DNA of 34,233 nucleotides from Oscillospiraceae bacterium (GCA_015068055.1 SVLG01000015.1:1-34233), one strand, 5' to 3'; positions 15,711-24,946 are shown, counted from the first letter of the stretch. The notes: generated from the letters alone by a model not told the origin. Numbers and translations: made by a program.

Positions 15711-15745
15711 GCGGCCGCCGCTTTGCTTGCGGCGGCTGCTTTTTT
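15711..15745 (+). terminator. Intrinsic terminator after LRR-like gene
   Basis: An 11-bp GC-rich stem (GCGGCCGCCGC at 15711-15721 with GCGGCGGCTGC at 15729-15739, one G-T pair) is followed by TTTTTT. Confidence 0.92.
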
Positions 15746-15762
15746 GACTGAGGAGACAAGCT

Positions 15763-16443
15763 ATGAACGAAGAACTTACGCTCCGCCCGGTAGCCCATAT
15801 CCGCTCCGACTTCCGCTCCAAGTTCGGCATTCCCCGACAGAGCGGCATCGTGGAAAGTCTCAGCGCCGAGATCGTCTTTGAGGAGGAATTCCGCAACCCG
15901 GACATGCTCCGGGGGCTGGAGGACTTCTCCCACCTCTGGCTGATCTGGCACTTCTCCGCCAATCGGTCTCGGGACTGGTCCCCCACGGTACGGCCGCCCC
16001 GGCTGGGCGGCAATGTGCGCATGGGTGTCTTCGCCACCCGCTCCCCCTTCCGGCCCAACCCCGTGGGGCTTTCCTGTGTGCGTCTGCTGGAGATCGTCCC
16101 CACAGCCAGCGAGGGCCACATTCTCCGCATCGGCGGGGCCGATCTGATGGACGGCACTCCTATTCTGGACATAAAACCCTATGTCCCCTATGCCGACGCC
16201 CATCCGGAGGCTCTGGAGGGCTTCACCAGCGTAAAAAGCCGCCATGTAGAGGTCAGCATAGCCCCGGAGCTTCTCCATCGTTTTCCCTCGGAAAAGCAGG
16301 CGGCGCTGCTGGGCATTCTGGCGCAGGATCCCCGCCCCTCTTATCAGACAGACCCCGGGCGGGTCTACGGCTTCGGCTTTGCCGGCCACGAAATTCGCTT
16401 TTTCGTGGCTGACGGCGTTCTTACCGTGACGGATGTACTCTGA
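15763..16443 (+). CDS. trmO: tRNA (t6A37) N6-methyltransferase TrmO
   Basis: 226 residues, close to E. coli TrmO (TsaA/YaeB, 235). It methylates N6-threonylcarbamoyladenosine at position 37 of certain tRNAs using SAM. The unusual beta-barrel fold's signature is clear: an N-terminal PVAHIRSDFRSKFGIPRQ, then GLEDFSHLWLIWHF, and GVFATRSPFRPNPVGLS, the conserved SAM-binding/catalytic segment. The C-terminal extension (LLGILAQDPRPSYQ and RVYGFGFAG) matches the full-length form. It starts after GAGGAGA, directly following the LRR gene terminator. The downstream gene has its own promoter. Confidence 0.94.
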   Translation: MNEELTLRPVAHIRSDFRSKFGIPRQSGIVESLSAEIVFEEEFRNPDMLRGLEDFSHLWLIWHFSANRSRDWSPTVRPPRLGGNVRMGVFATRSPFRPNPVGLSCVRLLEIVPTASEGHILRIGGADLMDGTPILDIKPYVPYADAHPEALEGFTSVKSRHVEVSIAPELLHRFPSEKQAALLGILAQDPRPSYQTDPGRVYGFGFAGHEIRFFVADGVLTVTDVL

Positions 16444-16447
16444 TCGC

Positions 16448-16475
16448 TTGTATTTACGCAAAAAAACGGTATAAT
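16448..16475 (+). promoter_or_regulatory. Promoter of the NAGPA-CotH cluster
   Basis: TTGTAT (16448-16453) and TATAAT (16470-16475) are spaced 16 bp, in a short AT-rich gap after trmO. Confidence 0.75.
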
Positions 16476-16507
16476 AGTTTGGATACACCTTTGATTGGGA
16501 GGCTGAC

Positions 16508-17467
16508 ATGAACGAAAGCAAAAGGAAACGGGGCACCCCCCTTGTCATATGGCTGCTGACGGTCACTCTCAGCGTCGCTGCCGTGGCCGGGCTGTGGCTC
16601 TATGGCCGCCGCGTCCCCCTCCGTGCCAATCAGCGGGAGGCCGGTGTCCCCGCAGCAACGTCTCTCAGCCTCTGGCAGGAAAGCGGGGACTACACCGCCG
16701 AAGCCTCCCCTGCCCCGGAAAGCACGGAAGTGGTCTACGACTATAAGGAAATCCTATCCGACGAGGATGGCATCCTCATTGCCCGTATTGAGGGCAAGCG
16801 CTGGAAGGGCGTTATCGCCGTGGTGGACGACCCCACCCGGCTTTTTGTAGGTTCCATCCCCTGGTTTTCCAACGAGGGTTACGGTATGTATCTGAACACC
16901 CTCATGGAACAGCATAACGCTGTGCTGGGTCTCAACGGCGGCGGCTTTGACGACACGCAGGGTCAGGGCCGGGGCGCCGCCCCCATCGGCATCATCATTG
17001 CCGACGGCACCCTTTGGCTGGGCGGCGAATGGGGCGTTTACGATGTCTGCGCCTTTGACAAGGCCGGCAAGCTCTATGTGGGCCCGTGGCTGGCCAAAGA
17101 CCTGCTGGAAGCCGGCGTGCATTCCGCGGTGAGCTTCGGCCCCGCGCTGGTCATCGACGGCGCGGTGCAGGAATTCAACACCGACAACTGGGAACCCCGC
17201 TCCGCCGTGGGCCAGAGAGCCGACGGCAAAATCCTGCTGGTGGCGCTGGAGGGACGGGGCGTATCCGCGCAGGGTGCGGATATGGAGACACTGGCCGAGG
17301 TCATGGTTCAGTACGGCGCGGTAAACGCCACCAATCTGGACGGCGGAGCATCCAGTTCCCTGCTCTATAAGGGTGAGCTGATGCACACCTGCAACGCCAT
17401 CGGCGGCCTTCGTCTGATCCCCAACGGGATTCTGGTACGCGCCAGCGGGGAGGAAGCCAATGAATAA
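16508..17467 (+). CDS. Phosphodiester glycosidase (NAGPA) family exported protein
   Basis: 319 residues. An N-terminal transmembrane or uncleaved signal segment (about 14-33) precedes an extracellular NAGPA domain, named after the uncovering enzyme that removes GlcNAc from a phosphodiester. Diagnostic segments are GLNGGGFDD, FGPALVIDG, NTDNWEPRSAVGQRADGKIL and NATNLDGGASSSLLYKGE. Bacterial members act on phosphodiester-linked sugars of the envelope, such as teichoic-acid-like or exopolysaccharide linkages, but the substrate here is unknown. A GGGAGG site sits seven bases before the start. The following gene overlaps its end by eight bases, so they are co-translated. Confidence 0.9.
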   Translation: MNESKRKRGTPLVIWLLTVTLSVAAVAGLWLYGRRVPLRANQREAGVPAATSLSLWQESGDYTAEASPAPESTEVVYDYKEILSDEDGILIARIEGKRWKGVIAVVDDPTRLFVGSIPWFSNEGYGMYLNTLMEQHNAVLGLNGGGFDDTQGQGRGAAPIGIIIADGTLWLGGEWGVYDVCAFDKAGKLYVGPWLAKDLLEAGVHSAVSFGPALVIDGAVQEFNTDNWEPRSAVGQRADGKILLVALEGRGVSAQGADMETLAEVMVQYGAVNATNLDGGASSSLLYKGELMHTCNAIGGLRLIPNGILVRASGEEANE

Positions 17468-18776
17468 AAGAACGCTTACCCTCCTCTGCGCCCTCAGCGC
17501 CCTGCTGATTCTGGGCACGGGCCTTTATCTTCTGGTGCTGAGTCCCGCAGGCCTCCTGCAGGAAAACGGCCCCGAGGAGTACATGCAGTCTCTGCTGGAC
17601 AGCTCCGCCCCCGAAGACTGGGAGGCACGCATTGCCCCCGCCTGGGATAAGCCGGTCAATGAGCTGGAAGACCCTGCGGAAATCTTTTCCCTGACCTTCG
17701 GCACGGCCGCCCGGGGCACCTTCAGCTTCCGTGAGTATGAACCCGTCTTTCGCCGCCGCAGCCCGGTATATATCCTGCGTTCCGGTGAAACCGACCTCTG
17801 TCTTGTCCGTCTGAGTCATGGCAGGGAGGGCTGGGCCATCGCCGGGATCACCGTGCCCGAAGACCTTCTCGCCCCCGAGACCCGCAGCGTCTCGGTTCTG
17901 GCTCCTGCCGGGAGCGAGGTCTTTGTAAACGACCGGCTTCTGAACACGGAATATATCACCGAGGACTTTGTGGCTTATGCGGATATGCAGCCACTGGAGG
18001 GCCGTTTTGATACGGTTCCCCATATGGAGCGCTGGGAGTTTGCCCTCTATGAGGTACCGGAGATCCGCGTCTGCCTGAACGGCACAGAGCTCCCTCTGCA
18101 AAGCCGCCGGGGCGCAGAGTATACCTATGCGCCAACGGATGCCGGAGCCTACTCCTTCCGCTTCTGCGCACCGGCAGACGCCGCTGTCAGCATCAACGGT
18201 GCCACCCTCAGCGCGACGGACAGCGCAGGCACCCTGCCGCTGCCTCTGCAGCTGAATGTCAGCGAAGCCCAGCGGGCAACCCTCCCCCTCTACACGTTCT
18301 ATGAGCTGGAAGGTCTCTACAGTCAGCCGGTGATTTCGGTAACCGCCGCCGACGGCACACCTCTCACCCCCGTGGTCTGGGCCGGAGAGACGGTTTATCC
18401 CGCGCTGCAGCCCAGCGCTCCCGAAGAAGGGCTGCCCACCCTCGTGGAAACCTATCTGACGAACTACTGCCACTTTGGCGCCCACCATTACGGCTACGAC
18501 ATGCTGCTGCCCTATGTGGTGGAGCAGGGCGAACTCTGGTACTTCCACTTCAACGCCCAGGCCTCCCTTCAGTGGATCATTGGGGAGACGCTGGATATAC
18601 ACGAGCTGCGCATCTTTGACTGGCTGCCGCTGGGCAGCGACCTCTGTCTCTGCTCGGCCCATGTAAGCTGTACCACCTCCACCGCCTACGAAACCAAGGA
18701 TCTTGAACTGGACTACCAGCTGCTCTGTGTCCGCACGGAGAAGGGCTGGCGCGTTCAGGACATGGCCTACCAATAA
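17460..18776 (+). CDS. Exported protein of unknown function
   Basis: 438 residues. A single N-terminal transmembrane/signal segment (about 5-28) is followed by an entirely extracellular, beta-rich region. I do not recognise a named domain with certainty. The layout of repeated small domains (segments such as GSEVFVNDRLLNTEY and EIRVCLNGTELPL) followed by an NTF2-like C-terminal region recalls TcaA-type zinc-ribbon proteins, but the zinc ribbon is absent. This resemblance is a guess from pattern. It overlaps the NAGPA gene by eight bases and precedes the CotH gene by 18 bases, so it belongs to a three-gene exported-protein operon. Confidence 0.65.
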   Translation: MNKRTLTLLCALSALLILGTGLYLLVLSPAGLLQENGPEEYMQSLLDSSAPEDWEARIAPAWDKPVNELEDPAEIFSLTFGTAARGTFSFREYEPVFRRRSPVYILRSGETDLCLVRLSHGREGWAIAGITVPEDLLAPETRSVSVLAPAGSEVFVNDRLLNTEYITEDFVAYADMQPLEGRFDTVPHMERWEFALYEVPEIRVCLNGTELPLQSRRGAEYTYAPTDAGAYSFRFCAPADAAVSINGATLSATDSAGTLPLPLQLNVSEAQRATLPLYTFYELEGLYSQPVISVTAADGTPLTPVVWAGETVYPALQPSAPEEGLPTLVETYLTNYCHFGAHHYGYDMLLPYVVEQGELWYFHFNAQASLQWIIGETLDIHELRIFDWLPLGSDLCLCSAHVSCTTSTAYETKDLELDYQLLCVRTEKGWRVQDMAYQ

Positions 18777-18794
18777 AAGAAATCGGAGAACCCC

Positions 18795-21467
18795 ATGAAA
18801 CGACGCCTGTCCGCCATTCTGCCCATATTCCTGCTGCTTCTGGCCCTTTCGGCTGTGGCAGGCTTACTTTTGCTGCAGCGCAGTCTCTCCGCGCCGGAGG
18901 AGAATTCTCCTCTTTGCATCACCGAGCTTATGTGCCGCAACACAGCCTCCGTCACAGACTATGACGGCAGTTACTGCCAGTGGATCGAGCTGAAAAACAA
19001 CTCTGATCTCCCCGTGGACCTGGGCGACTACAGTCTCGTTCACGGCGAAGTCCGTACCAGACTTCCGGCGCGCAGCATTGCACCGGGCAGCTATATCCTG
19101 CTCCGCCAGAGCGACTGGGGCTTTCCTCTCCGCGAAGATGGCAGTCTCCATCTGCTTAAAAACGGACAGCGCGTCTTTTCTTTAGATTATGTAAACCGAA
19201 GCGCCAACTGCTCCTGGCTGGCAGAGACGGGCCGCGAAACCGGCCAACCCACGCCCGGCTATGAAAAGGCGCGGACCGCCCACAAACTGCAGATCAGCGA
19301 GGCCATGAGTCATAACGACAACTGCGTGGTAAAGGGGCAGCTTTGCGACTGGGTGGAGCTCTACAACGCCGGAGACGAAGCCATTGAGCTGGGCAATTAC
19401 TGGCTCAGCAAGGAGGAAAGCGAACCCTACGCATCCCGCCTGCCGGACATGACGCTGGAGAGTGGGGAATATACCGTTTTCTGCTGCGGCAGTGATATTG
19501 ACTTCAATCTCGGCAAGAGCGGCTGTGTCCTCTATCTCACCCGCAGCGACGGCGTGGGAGCTTCGGCACTCGCCCTCCCCGCCATGGGGGGCAGCGAGAG
19601 CTTTACATACGATCTGGGCATCGTCTCCGTCCCCAGCCCCGGCCGGGAAAACGGCAGTGCCGCCGCGGCCCCCCGGGGTCTTTATATCAGCGAAGTGCTC
19701 TCCGCCAACGACCGTTTTCTCCCCGATGAGCAGGGCGAATACAGCGACCTTGTGGAGCTATACAACAGTGGCAGCGAAACGCTGGAGCTTTCAGACTATT
19801 ATCTTTCCGACAACAAATCCGATCTTTTCCGCTGGGCACTGCCAAAGCAAAATCTGGAGCCGGGGGCTTATGCGGTTCTGCGCTGCAGCGACGGCCCCTT
19901 TGCGCTCTCCTCTACCGGAGAACGGCTCTACCTCACCCACAAAGACGGCCATATAACAGACGCTCTCATCCTGCCCGCCATCCCCACTGACCGCAGCTGG
20001 GGCCGCAGGGGTTCAGAACTGCTCTACTTTGCCGAACCCAGCCCCGGCCGGGAAAACGGCAGCGGGCAGACAGCGCTGCTGAACGCTCCCCAGGCCAGCG
20101 TGTCCAGCGGCTTTTACGAAACCCCTTTTACTGTCACACTCAGCGGAGGCGGCAGCATTTATTACAGCACCGACGGCGCCTCCCCCTTTGAAAACGGCGT
20201 TCTTTATGAAGGCGAGAGCATTTACATCGGACAGAACACCGTGCTCCGCTGCTATTCCCATGCCGGGAACGGTATACCCAGCGAGTGCCGCACCTATAAC
20301 TATTTCCTCTCTCAGCCGAACTACGAGTTGGACGTGGTCTCCGTATCGCTGGCCCCGTCAGACCGCCACGGCCTGACCGTAAACAGCAACACGCTGGAAT
20401 ACAGCGCCAACATCGCTCTCTATACAGACGGAGAGGAGCAGTTCAATCTCCCCTGCGGCATCAGCATTTTCGGCTCCGGCAGCCGTATTTTCCCCAAAAA
20501 GAGCTACCAGATTGATTTCCAGAGCCAGTACGGCCCCGGCAAGCTCTCCTACCCGATTTTTGAAACCCGAAACTATGACGATTTCAACAGCATCATACTC
20601 CGCTCCGGCTCCCAGGACCAGACCAGCGCCATGATGCGCGACGAGGTGCTGACCTCCCTTTGGGGCGAGGAAAGCGAGGAATTGCTGACTCTGGCCTATC
20701 GGCCCGTGAACCTCTACCTCAACGGGGAATATGAGGGTCTCTATTATATCCGGGAACGCTGCAGCGAAGAAACCGTGGCGGAGCAATGGGGCGTGGAGGC
20801 GAAAAACGTTGGTATCGTCAAGGACATCACCTTCCAGCACGGTGAACAGGAGGAACACCAGCAGGAGCTGGCAGCGCTGCTGGACTATATCCGCATGAAC
20901 GACATGAGCGATGCTTCCACTTTTGCTCAGGTGGAAGCGCAGCTGGATATAGACAGCACCATTGACTTTTTCCTCTCTCAGATCTGGTCCAACAACTATG
21001 ACATCGGCAACGCCCGTATGTTCCGGGCAAGCGATGCCGAAGATCCCCGCTGGCACTTCATCCTCTACGATCTGGACGTGGGCTTTTTGAGGGATGATGA
21101 GTACTCCGTCCAGCGCATGGTGGAAGCCTACGGTAACCTTCTTTACAAGCTTCTGGAAAACGAATCTTTCCGGGAGCGCATGACGCTGCGGCTGGGTGAG
21201 CTTCTGGTAGGCCCCCTGCAGGAAGATGCCGTCACCGCGCGCGTTGATGCCATGACTGAGCTCATCCGCCATGATATGGACTTCAACTGCCGCCGCTGGG
21301 CCGCCAACTTCGGTCATAACGGCTGGGACGGCGAGGTGGAAACGTTTAAGAGTTTCAAAAACAATGGCATTTCCGGACGCAGCGACCGTCTCATCCGCCA
21401 GTATATCCGTATCGTACAGCCAGAAAATGAACTGATAATTCGTTCCTTTGGCTCCGATTATTGTTGA
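18795..21467 (+). CDS. Lamin-tail / chitobiase-C / CotH-kinase surface protein
   Basis: 890 residues. After a signal or anchor segment (about 7-28) come three lamin-tail domains starting near residues 40, 165 and 296; each shows the hallmark I-x-E-h and W/L-x-E-L-Y/K-N. A CHB_HEX_C_1-type domain (FTVTLSGGGSIYYSTDGASP, near 440) follows, then a CotH domain from about residue 510. CotH features include SRIFPKKSYQIDFQ, IILRSGSQDQTSAMMRDEVL, NGEYEGLYYIRERC and WHFILYDLDVGF, which hold the Lys, Glu and Asp expected of these atypical protein kinases. CotH in Bacillus phosphorylates spore-coat proteins; secreted multi-domain versions are of unknown target. It is the last gene of the operon starting at 16508. 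Confidence 0.9.
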   Translation: MKRRLSAILPIFLLLLALSAVAGLLLLQRSLSAPEENSPLCITELMCRNTASVTDYDGSYCQWIELKNNSDLPVDLGDYSLVHGEVRTRLPARSIAPGSYILLRQSDWGFPLREDGSLHLLKNGQRVFSLDYVNRSANCSWLAETGRETGQPTPGYEKARTAHKLQISEAMSHNDNCVVKGQLCDWVELYNAGDEAIELGNYWLSKEESEPYASRLPDMTLESGEYTVFCCGSDIDFNLGKSGCVLYLTRSDGVGASALALPAMGGSESFTYDLGIVSVPSPGRENGSAAAAPRGLYISEVLSANDRFLPDEQGEYSDLVELYNSGSETLELSDYYLSDNKSDLFRWALPKQNLEPGAYAVLRCSDGPFALSSTGERLYLTHKDGHITDALILPAIPTDRSWGRRGSELLYFAEPSPGRENGSGQTALLNAPQASVSSGFYETPFTVTLSGGGSIYYSTDGASPFENGVLYEGESIYIGQNTVLRCYSHAGNGIPSECRTYNYFLSQPNYELDVVSVSLAPSDRHGLTVNSNTLEYSANIALYTDGEEQFNLPCGISIFGSGSRIFPKKSYQIDFQSQYGPGKLSYPIFETRNYDDFNSIILRSGSQDQTSAMMRDEVLTSLWGEESEELLTLAYRPVNLYLNGEYEGLYYIRERCSEETVAEQWGVEAKNVGIVKDITFQHGEQEEHQQELAALLDYIRMNDMSDASTFAQVEAQLDIDSTIDFFLSQIWSNNYDIGNARMFRASDAEDPRWHFILYDLDVGFLRDDEYSVQRMVEAYGNLLYKLLENESFRERMTLRLGELLVGPLQEDAVTARVDAMTELIRHDMDFNCRRWAANFGHNGWDGEVETFKSFKNNGISGRSDRLIRQYIRIVQPENELIIRSFGSDYC

Positions 21468-21476
21468 AAAAGCGAC

Positions 21477-21504
21477 TTGTTTTCCGGATAAAACACGCTA
21501 TAAT
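21477..21504 (+). promoter_or_regulatory. Promoter of the GntR-RCK_C regulator
   Basis: TTGTTT (21477-21482) and TATAAT (21499-21504) are spaced 16 bp. No terminator is visible between the CotH gene and this promoter. Confidence 0.75.
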
Positions 21505-21546
21505 GTTCGCAAGATGCTTTAACAACACAAAACGGAGGTTTTGACC

Positions 21547-22164
21547 ATGAACAGCACCATCCCCCGTTATTACGAGATCGCCGTGGACTTTGCCACCAAG
21601 ATCTCCAGCGGCGAATACAGCGTGGGAGAAAAGGTCTATATCCGTACTGTGCTGGCCACCCGTTACGGCACCAGCCCGGAGACGGCCCGACGCGCCATGT
21701 GCGTTCTGGCTGACCTTGGTATTGTGGAAGCCACCAAGGGCAGCGGCGTTGTTGTCCTGTCCGTCAGCAAGGCCGAGGAATTTGTCCGGCGGCATCTGGG
21801 CAGTCTTGATCTGCAGCAGATGAAACTGGATATGCAGGAGCGGCTTATGCGGCAGAGCGAGGAGCTGAAGAACCTCTCCGAGCAAATGGACAAGCTCATG
21901 GAAAAGGCCCAGCGTTTCCGCACCGCAGCCCCGCTCTCACCCTATATCATCACGGTTCCCGTCGGTTCCCATCTGGCGGGCAAAACGCTGGCAGAAGCCC
22001 GCTTCTGGCAGAACACCGGTGCCACGCTGGTAGCTGTCCGCCGCAACGAGGAACTGATCCTCTCCCCCGGCCCACATATCGCCTTCCACGAAAACGATAT
22101 GCTCTATTACATCGGTGCCGAGGACTGTGTCGGTCGGGTAGATCAATTGGTCAACGAGGGATAA
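21547..22164 (+). CDS. BusR-like GntR regulator with RCK_C (TrkA-C) domain
   Basis: 205 residues. Residues 1-70 form a GntR-type winged helix (YYEIAVDFATKISSGEY, then VLATRYGTSPETARRAMCVL, then GIVEATKGSGVVVLS). Residues about 75-125 form a coiled coil (LDLQQMKLDMQERLMRQSEE onward). Residues about 130-205 form an RCK_C domain (ITVPVGSHLAGKTLAEARF, then NDMLYYIGAED). This is the architecture of BusR, which senses cyclic di-AMP through its RCK_C domain and represses an osmolyte transporter in lactic streptococci. Binding of c-di-AMP here is inferred. No transporter is adjacent; cysS follows with its own promoter. ATG 21547 is preferred over TTG 21541 because the GGAGG lies nine bases upstream of it. 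Confidence 0.9.
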   Translation: MNSTIPRYYEIAVDFATKISSGEYSVGEKVYIRTVLATRYGTSPETARRAMCVLADLGIVEATKGSGVVVLSVSKAEEFVRRHLGSLDLQQMKLDMQERLMRQSEELKNLSEQMDKLMEKAQRFRTAAPLSPYIITVPVGSHLAGKTLAEARFWQNTGATLVAVRRNEELILSPGPHIAFHENDMLYYIGAEDCVGRVDQLVNEG

Positions 22165-22170
22165 AAAAGC

Positions 22171-22199
22171 TTGCCAAAGAGCTATGGACGGGTTATAAT
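22171..22199 (+). promoter_or_regulatory. Promoter of cysS
   Basis: TTGCCA (22171-22176) and TATAAT (22194-22199) are spaced 17 bp. The leader is only about 30 bases, too short for a T-box riboswitch. Confidence 0.85.
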
Positions 22200-22235
22200 A
22201 ATCTGTCAGAAAAAAACTACTTTGGAGGCAAATAT

Positions 22236-23678
22236 ATGCAGGTATATAACAGTCTTTCCCGGCGCAAGGCCGATTTTGAAACCATAGAGCCCAACAAGGT
22301 CCGCATGTACTCCTGCGGTATCACCGTTTCCAGCGACGCCCACATTGGCCACGCCAAGCAGGCGCTGCAGTTCGACGTGATCCGCCGTTATCTGGAATAT
22401 AAAGGCAATGAGGTTATCTACGTCCGCAACTGGACCGACGTGGATGACAAGATCATCAACGCTGCCAACGCCAACGGCGTCAAGCCTCTGGACTGGGCCC
22501 AGACCTACATTGACCGCATCACCGCCGACATGACCGAGTTGGGTATCCGCCCCGCTACCATCGAGCCCCGTGCCAGCGAGACCATTCCCGAAATCATCGA
22601 GTTCGTACAGGCCCTCATCGACAACGGCCATGCCTATCACAACACCGAGACCGGCGACGTCCTTTACGACATCGCCAAGTTCAACGACTACGGCCACCTC
22701 TCCGGTGCCATCGCCGAGCAGGCCATGGGCAACTGGCGCGTGGGCAAGAACGGCGAGATGACCAGCGGCAAGGCCGAAGACCACGAACACGACTTCGTGC
22801 TGTGGAAGTCCGCCAAACCCGGCGAGATCTCCTGGCCCTCCCCCTGGGGCGAAGGCCGTCCCGGCTGGCACATTGAGTGCTCCGCCATGTGCTACAAGTT
22901 CCTCGGCGAGATGCTGGACATCCACGGCGGTGGTCTGGACCTGAAGTTCCCCCACCATGAAAACGAGATCGCTCAGAGCGAAGGCCGTTTCGGCCATCCT
23001 CTGGCCAACTACTGGATGCACTGCGGCCTTGTGAAGGTCAACGGCGTGAAGATGTCCAAGTCTCTGGGCAACGGCATCTCCATCCGCGATGCCCTGAACA
23101 AGTACCACCCCGAGGTTATCAAGTGGGTCATTCTGGGCACCAACTACCGCAGCGACATGAACATCACCGACGGCATCTTTGAGCAGGCCGAAAAGCATCT
23201 GGACGGCTTCCATCGCACCCTGCAGCGTCTGCAGGAAATCGACGCCACCCTGCCTCAGGAGCCCGGTGAGTTTGCCGCTGAAATCCGTAAGAATTTTGAA
23301 GAAGCCATGGACGACGATTTCAACACCGCCAAGGTGCTGGCCAACTTCTTCGAGATCGCCCAGCGCATCAACGCTGCCCTCCCCTCCCCCAAGAAGCAGC
23401 AGCAGCTCTGCGGCGTTTATGCCACCATTAAGGAGCTTTACGAGATCCTCGCCCTTTTCACCACCGACCACTCCGAATTTGTGGACGCCCTGCAGCGCAA
23501 GTACTACGTGCTGCGCAAGGTGGACAAGGAAGCCGTGGAAAAGCTCATTGCCGAGCGTCTCACCTTCCGTATGGCCAAGAACTGGGAGGAAGCCGACAAG
23601 CTCAAGCAGCAGCTTCTGGACATGGGCATCGTCCTCAAGGACACCAAGGACGGCACGGAATACAGCATCGCCATCTGA
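22236..23678 (+). CDS. cysS: Cysteinyl-tRNA synthetase
   Basis: 480 residues, normal for class Ia CysRS. It charges tRNA-Cys with cysteine. The zinc/active-site cysteine segment MYSCGITV, the HIGH motif (AHIGHAKQ), [12 protein letters not shown], the second Cys/His zinc-site region ([20 protein letters not shown]) and the KMSKSLGN loop are all intact. The C-terminal anticodon-binding helical domain ends in a normal position. The variant SSDAHIGHA differs from the more common YDYAHIGNA of many bacterial enzymes, but the catalytic residues are kept. It starts eight bases after GGAGG and ends before a strong bidirectional terminator. Confidence 0.97.
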   Translation: MQVYNSLSRRKADFETIEPNKVRMYSCGITVSSDAHIGHAKQALQFDVIRRYLEYKGNEVIYVRNWTDVDDKIINAANANGVKPLDWAQTYIDRITADMTELGIRPATIEPRASETIPEIIEFVQALIDNGHAYHNTETGDVLYDIAKFNDYGHLSGAIAEQAMGNWRVGKNGEMTSGKAEDHEHDFVLWKSAKPGEISWPSPWGEGRPGWHIECSAMCYKFLGEMLDIHGGGLDLKFPHHENEIAQSEGRFGHPLANYWMHCGLVKVNGVKMSKSLGNGISIRDALNKYHPEVIKWVILGTNYRSDMNITDGIFEQAEKHLDGFHRTLQRLQEIDATLPQEPGEFAAEIRKNFEEAMDDDFNTAKVLANFFEIAQRINAALPSPKKQQQLCGVYATIKELYEILALFTTDHSEFVDALQRKYYVLRKVDKEAVEKLIAERLTFRMAKNWEEADKLKQQLLDMGIVLKDTKDGTEYSIAI

Positions 23679-23684
23679 ATACAG

Positions 23685-23722
23685 TAAAAAAATCCCCACC
23701 GAAATCGGTGGGGATTTTTCTT
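23685..23722. terminator. Bidirectional terminator between cysS and U32 gene
   Basis: The stem AAAAATCCCCACCG / CGGTGGGGATTTTT with an AAAT loop has T tracts on both strands, between convergent genes. Confidence 0.94.
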
Positions 23723-24920
23723 ATTTCCTCCTCCGCAAAATGCTCCACTTTGGTGCCTCGCAGGGCAGGGTCAGGCACACGCGCTGCATGGGGCGGTTGG
23801 CAACCGCGAGAGGCAGGCCCTCCTCGTCCGCAAGTTCACCGCAGACAAAGGCCACGATCTCCCCCCGGGGCATCATCAGCTCCAGCTGATCCCCGGGCAT
23901 GAAGCGGTTGCGCTGATGCACCACGGCCCGGCCATCCGCGGCGCATTCCTCCACCACGGCGATGAATTCGCTGCCGCTGGTATACTCGCTCTCCGCCGTG
24001 TGCTGGCCGGGATAGCCGTAATAAAAGCCGGTGGAATAGGGTCGGTGGCTCACCTGCTCCACTTCCTGCCGCCACTTGTCCGCAAGCGTCTCCCCGGCCA
24101 TCACCGCGTCCACCGCATGACGGTAGGCATTGGTGACGGTGGCGGCATAGTAAGCGGATTTGTTGCGGCCCTCGATCTTAATGGAGTCGGCCCCGGCCTC
24201 GTAAAGCTCGCCCAGATGATCGATAAGGCACATATCCCGGGAATTCAGAATAAACGTCCCCTGCTCTGTCTCCTCAATGGGGAAATATTCTCCGGGGCGC
24301 TTTTCCTCCACCAGCGCATAGCTCCAGCGGCAGGGCTGGGCGCACTGGCCCCGGTTGGCATCCCGGCCGGTCATGTAGTTGGACAAGAGGCAGCGACCGG
24401 AAAAGCTCACGCACATACTGCCGTGGACAAAGACCTCAATTTCCAGCGCCGCCGGCGTATTCTTACGCATGGCCCGCAGTCCCTCCAGCGTCAGCTCCCG
24501 GGCCGGGATCACGCGGTTAGCCCCCAGCTCATAGAGGGCCGTTGCCGTGGCGCTGTTCATCACGCCGGCCTGGGTACTCACATGGATGGGCACATGGGGA
24601 ATGTGCTTTCGGCAGAGGCTCAGCACACCCATGTCGCCCACGATGACGGCATCGGTCCCCAGCGCCTCCAGCTCCCGGAGATAGGCAGGCAGACGGGTGA
24701 TTTCCTCCTCGGTAGGCACCGTGTTGCAGGTGACATAGGCTTTCGCCCCCCGCTCATGGCAGAGCGCCACGGCAGCGGCCAGATTCTCCATATCCATACA
24801 ACCCACAGCGCGCATGCCATAGCCCGGCCCGGAGAGATATACCGCATCAGCCCCATAGGCCAGCGCCATCTGTGTCCGTTCCAGATCCCCCGCCGGGGAG
24901 AGCAGTTCCAGCTTTCTCAT
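23721..24920 (-). CDS. U32 peptidase family protein (TrhP-like tRNA hydroxylation factor)
   Basis: 399 residues. The full U32 signature is present: E162-V-F, G167-S-M-C170, G175-R-C177 and S180, with two more cysteines at 193 and 197. These four cysteines are the probable iron-sulphur ligands. The N-terminal half is a TIM-barrel-like domain (LLSPAGDLERTQMALAYGAD). E. coli YegQ and Bacillus YrrN/YrrO (TrhP) proteins of this type are needed for 5-hydroxyuridine formation at tRNA position 34; other U32 members act in ubiquinone or rRNA hydroxylation. TrhP is the best guess given length and motif. It is driven by a promoter at 24947-24975, back to back with that of the GntR operon. Confidence 0.87.
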   Translation of the reverse strand: MRKLELLSPAGDLERTQMALAYGADAVYLSGPGYGMRAVGCMDMENLAAAVALCHERGAKAYVTCNTVPTEEEITRLPAYLRELEALGTDAVIVGDMGVLSLCRKHIPHVPIHVSTQAGVMNSATATALYELGANRVIPARELTLEGLRAMRKNTPAALEIEVFVHGSMCVSFSGRCLLSNYMTGRDANRGQCAQPCRWSYALVEEKRPGEYFPIEETEQGTFILNSRDMCLIDHLGELYEAGADSIKIEGRNKSAYYAATVTNAYRHAVDAVMAGETLADKWRQEVEQVSHRPYSTGFYYGYPGQHTAESEYTSGSEFIAVVEECAADGRAVVHQRNRFMPGDQLELMMPRGEIVAFVCGELADEEGLPLAVANRPMQRVCLTLPCEAPKWSILRRRK

Positions 24921-24946
24921 CCATCCCCCACCTTTCTTTCCCTATG

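Noticed and set aside
13984..16566. Open frame of 860 codons on the minus strand opposite the LRR-like gene and trmO
   Set aside because: It spans a terminator and two well-supported plus-strand genes and has no ribosome site or motif.
22165..22235. T-box riboswitch before cysS
   Set aside because: Clostridial cysS genes often have one, but the gap is only 71 bases, with a promoter inside it. There is no room for the T-box leader.
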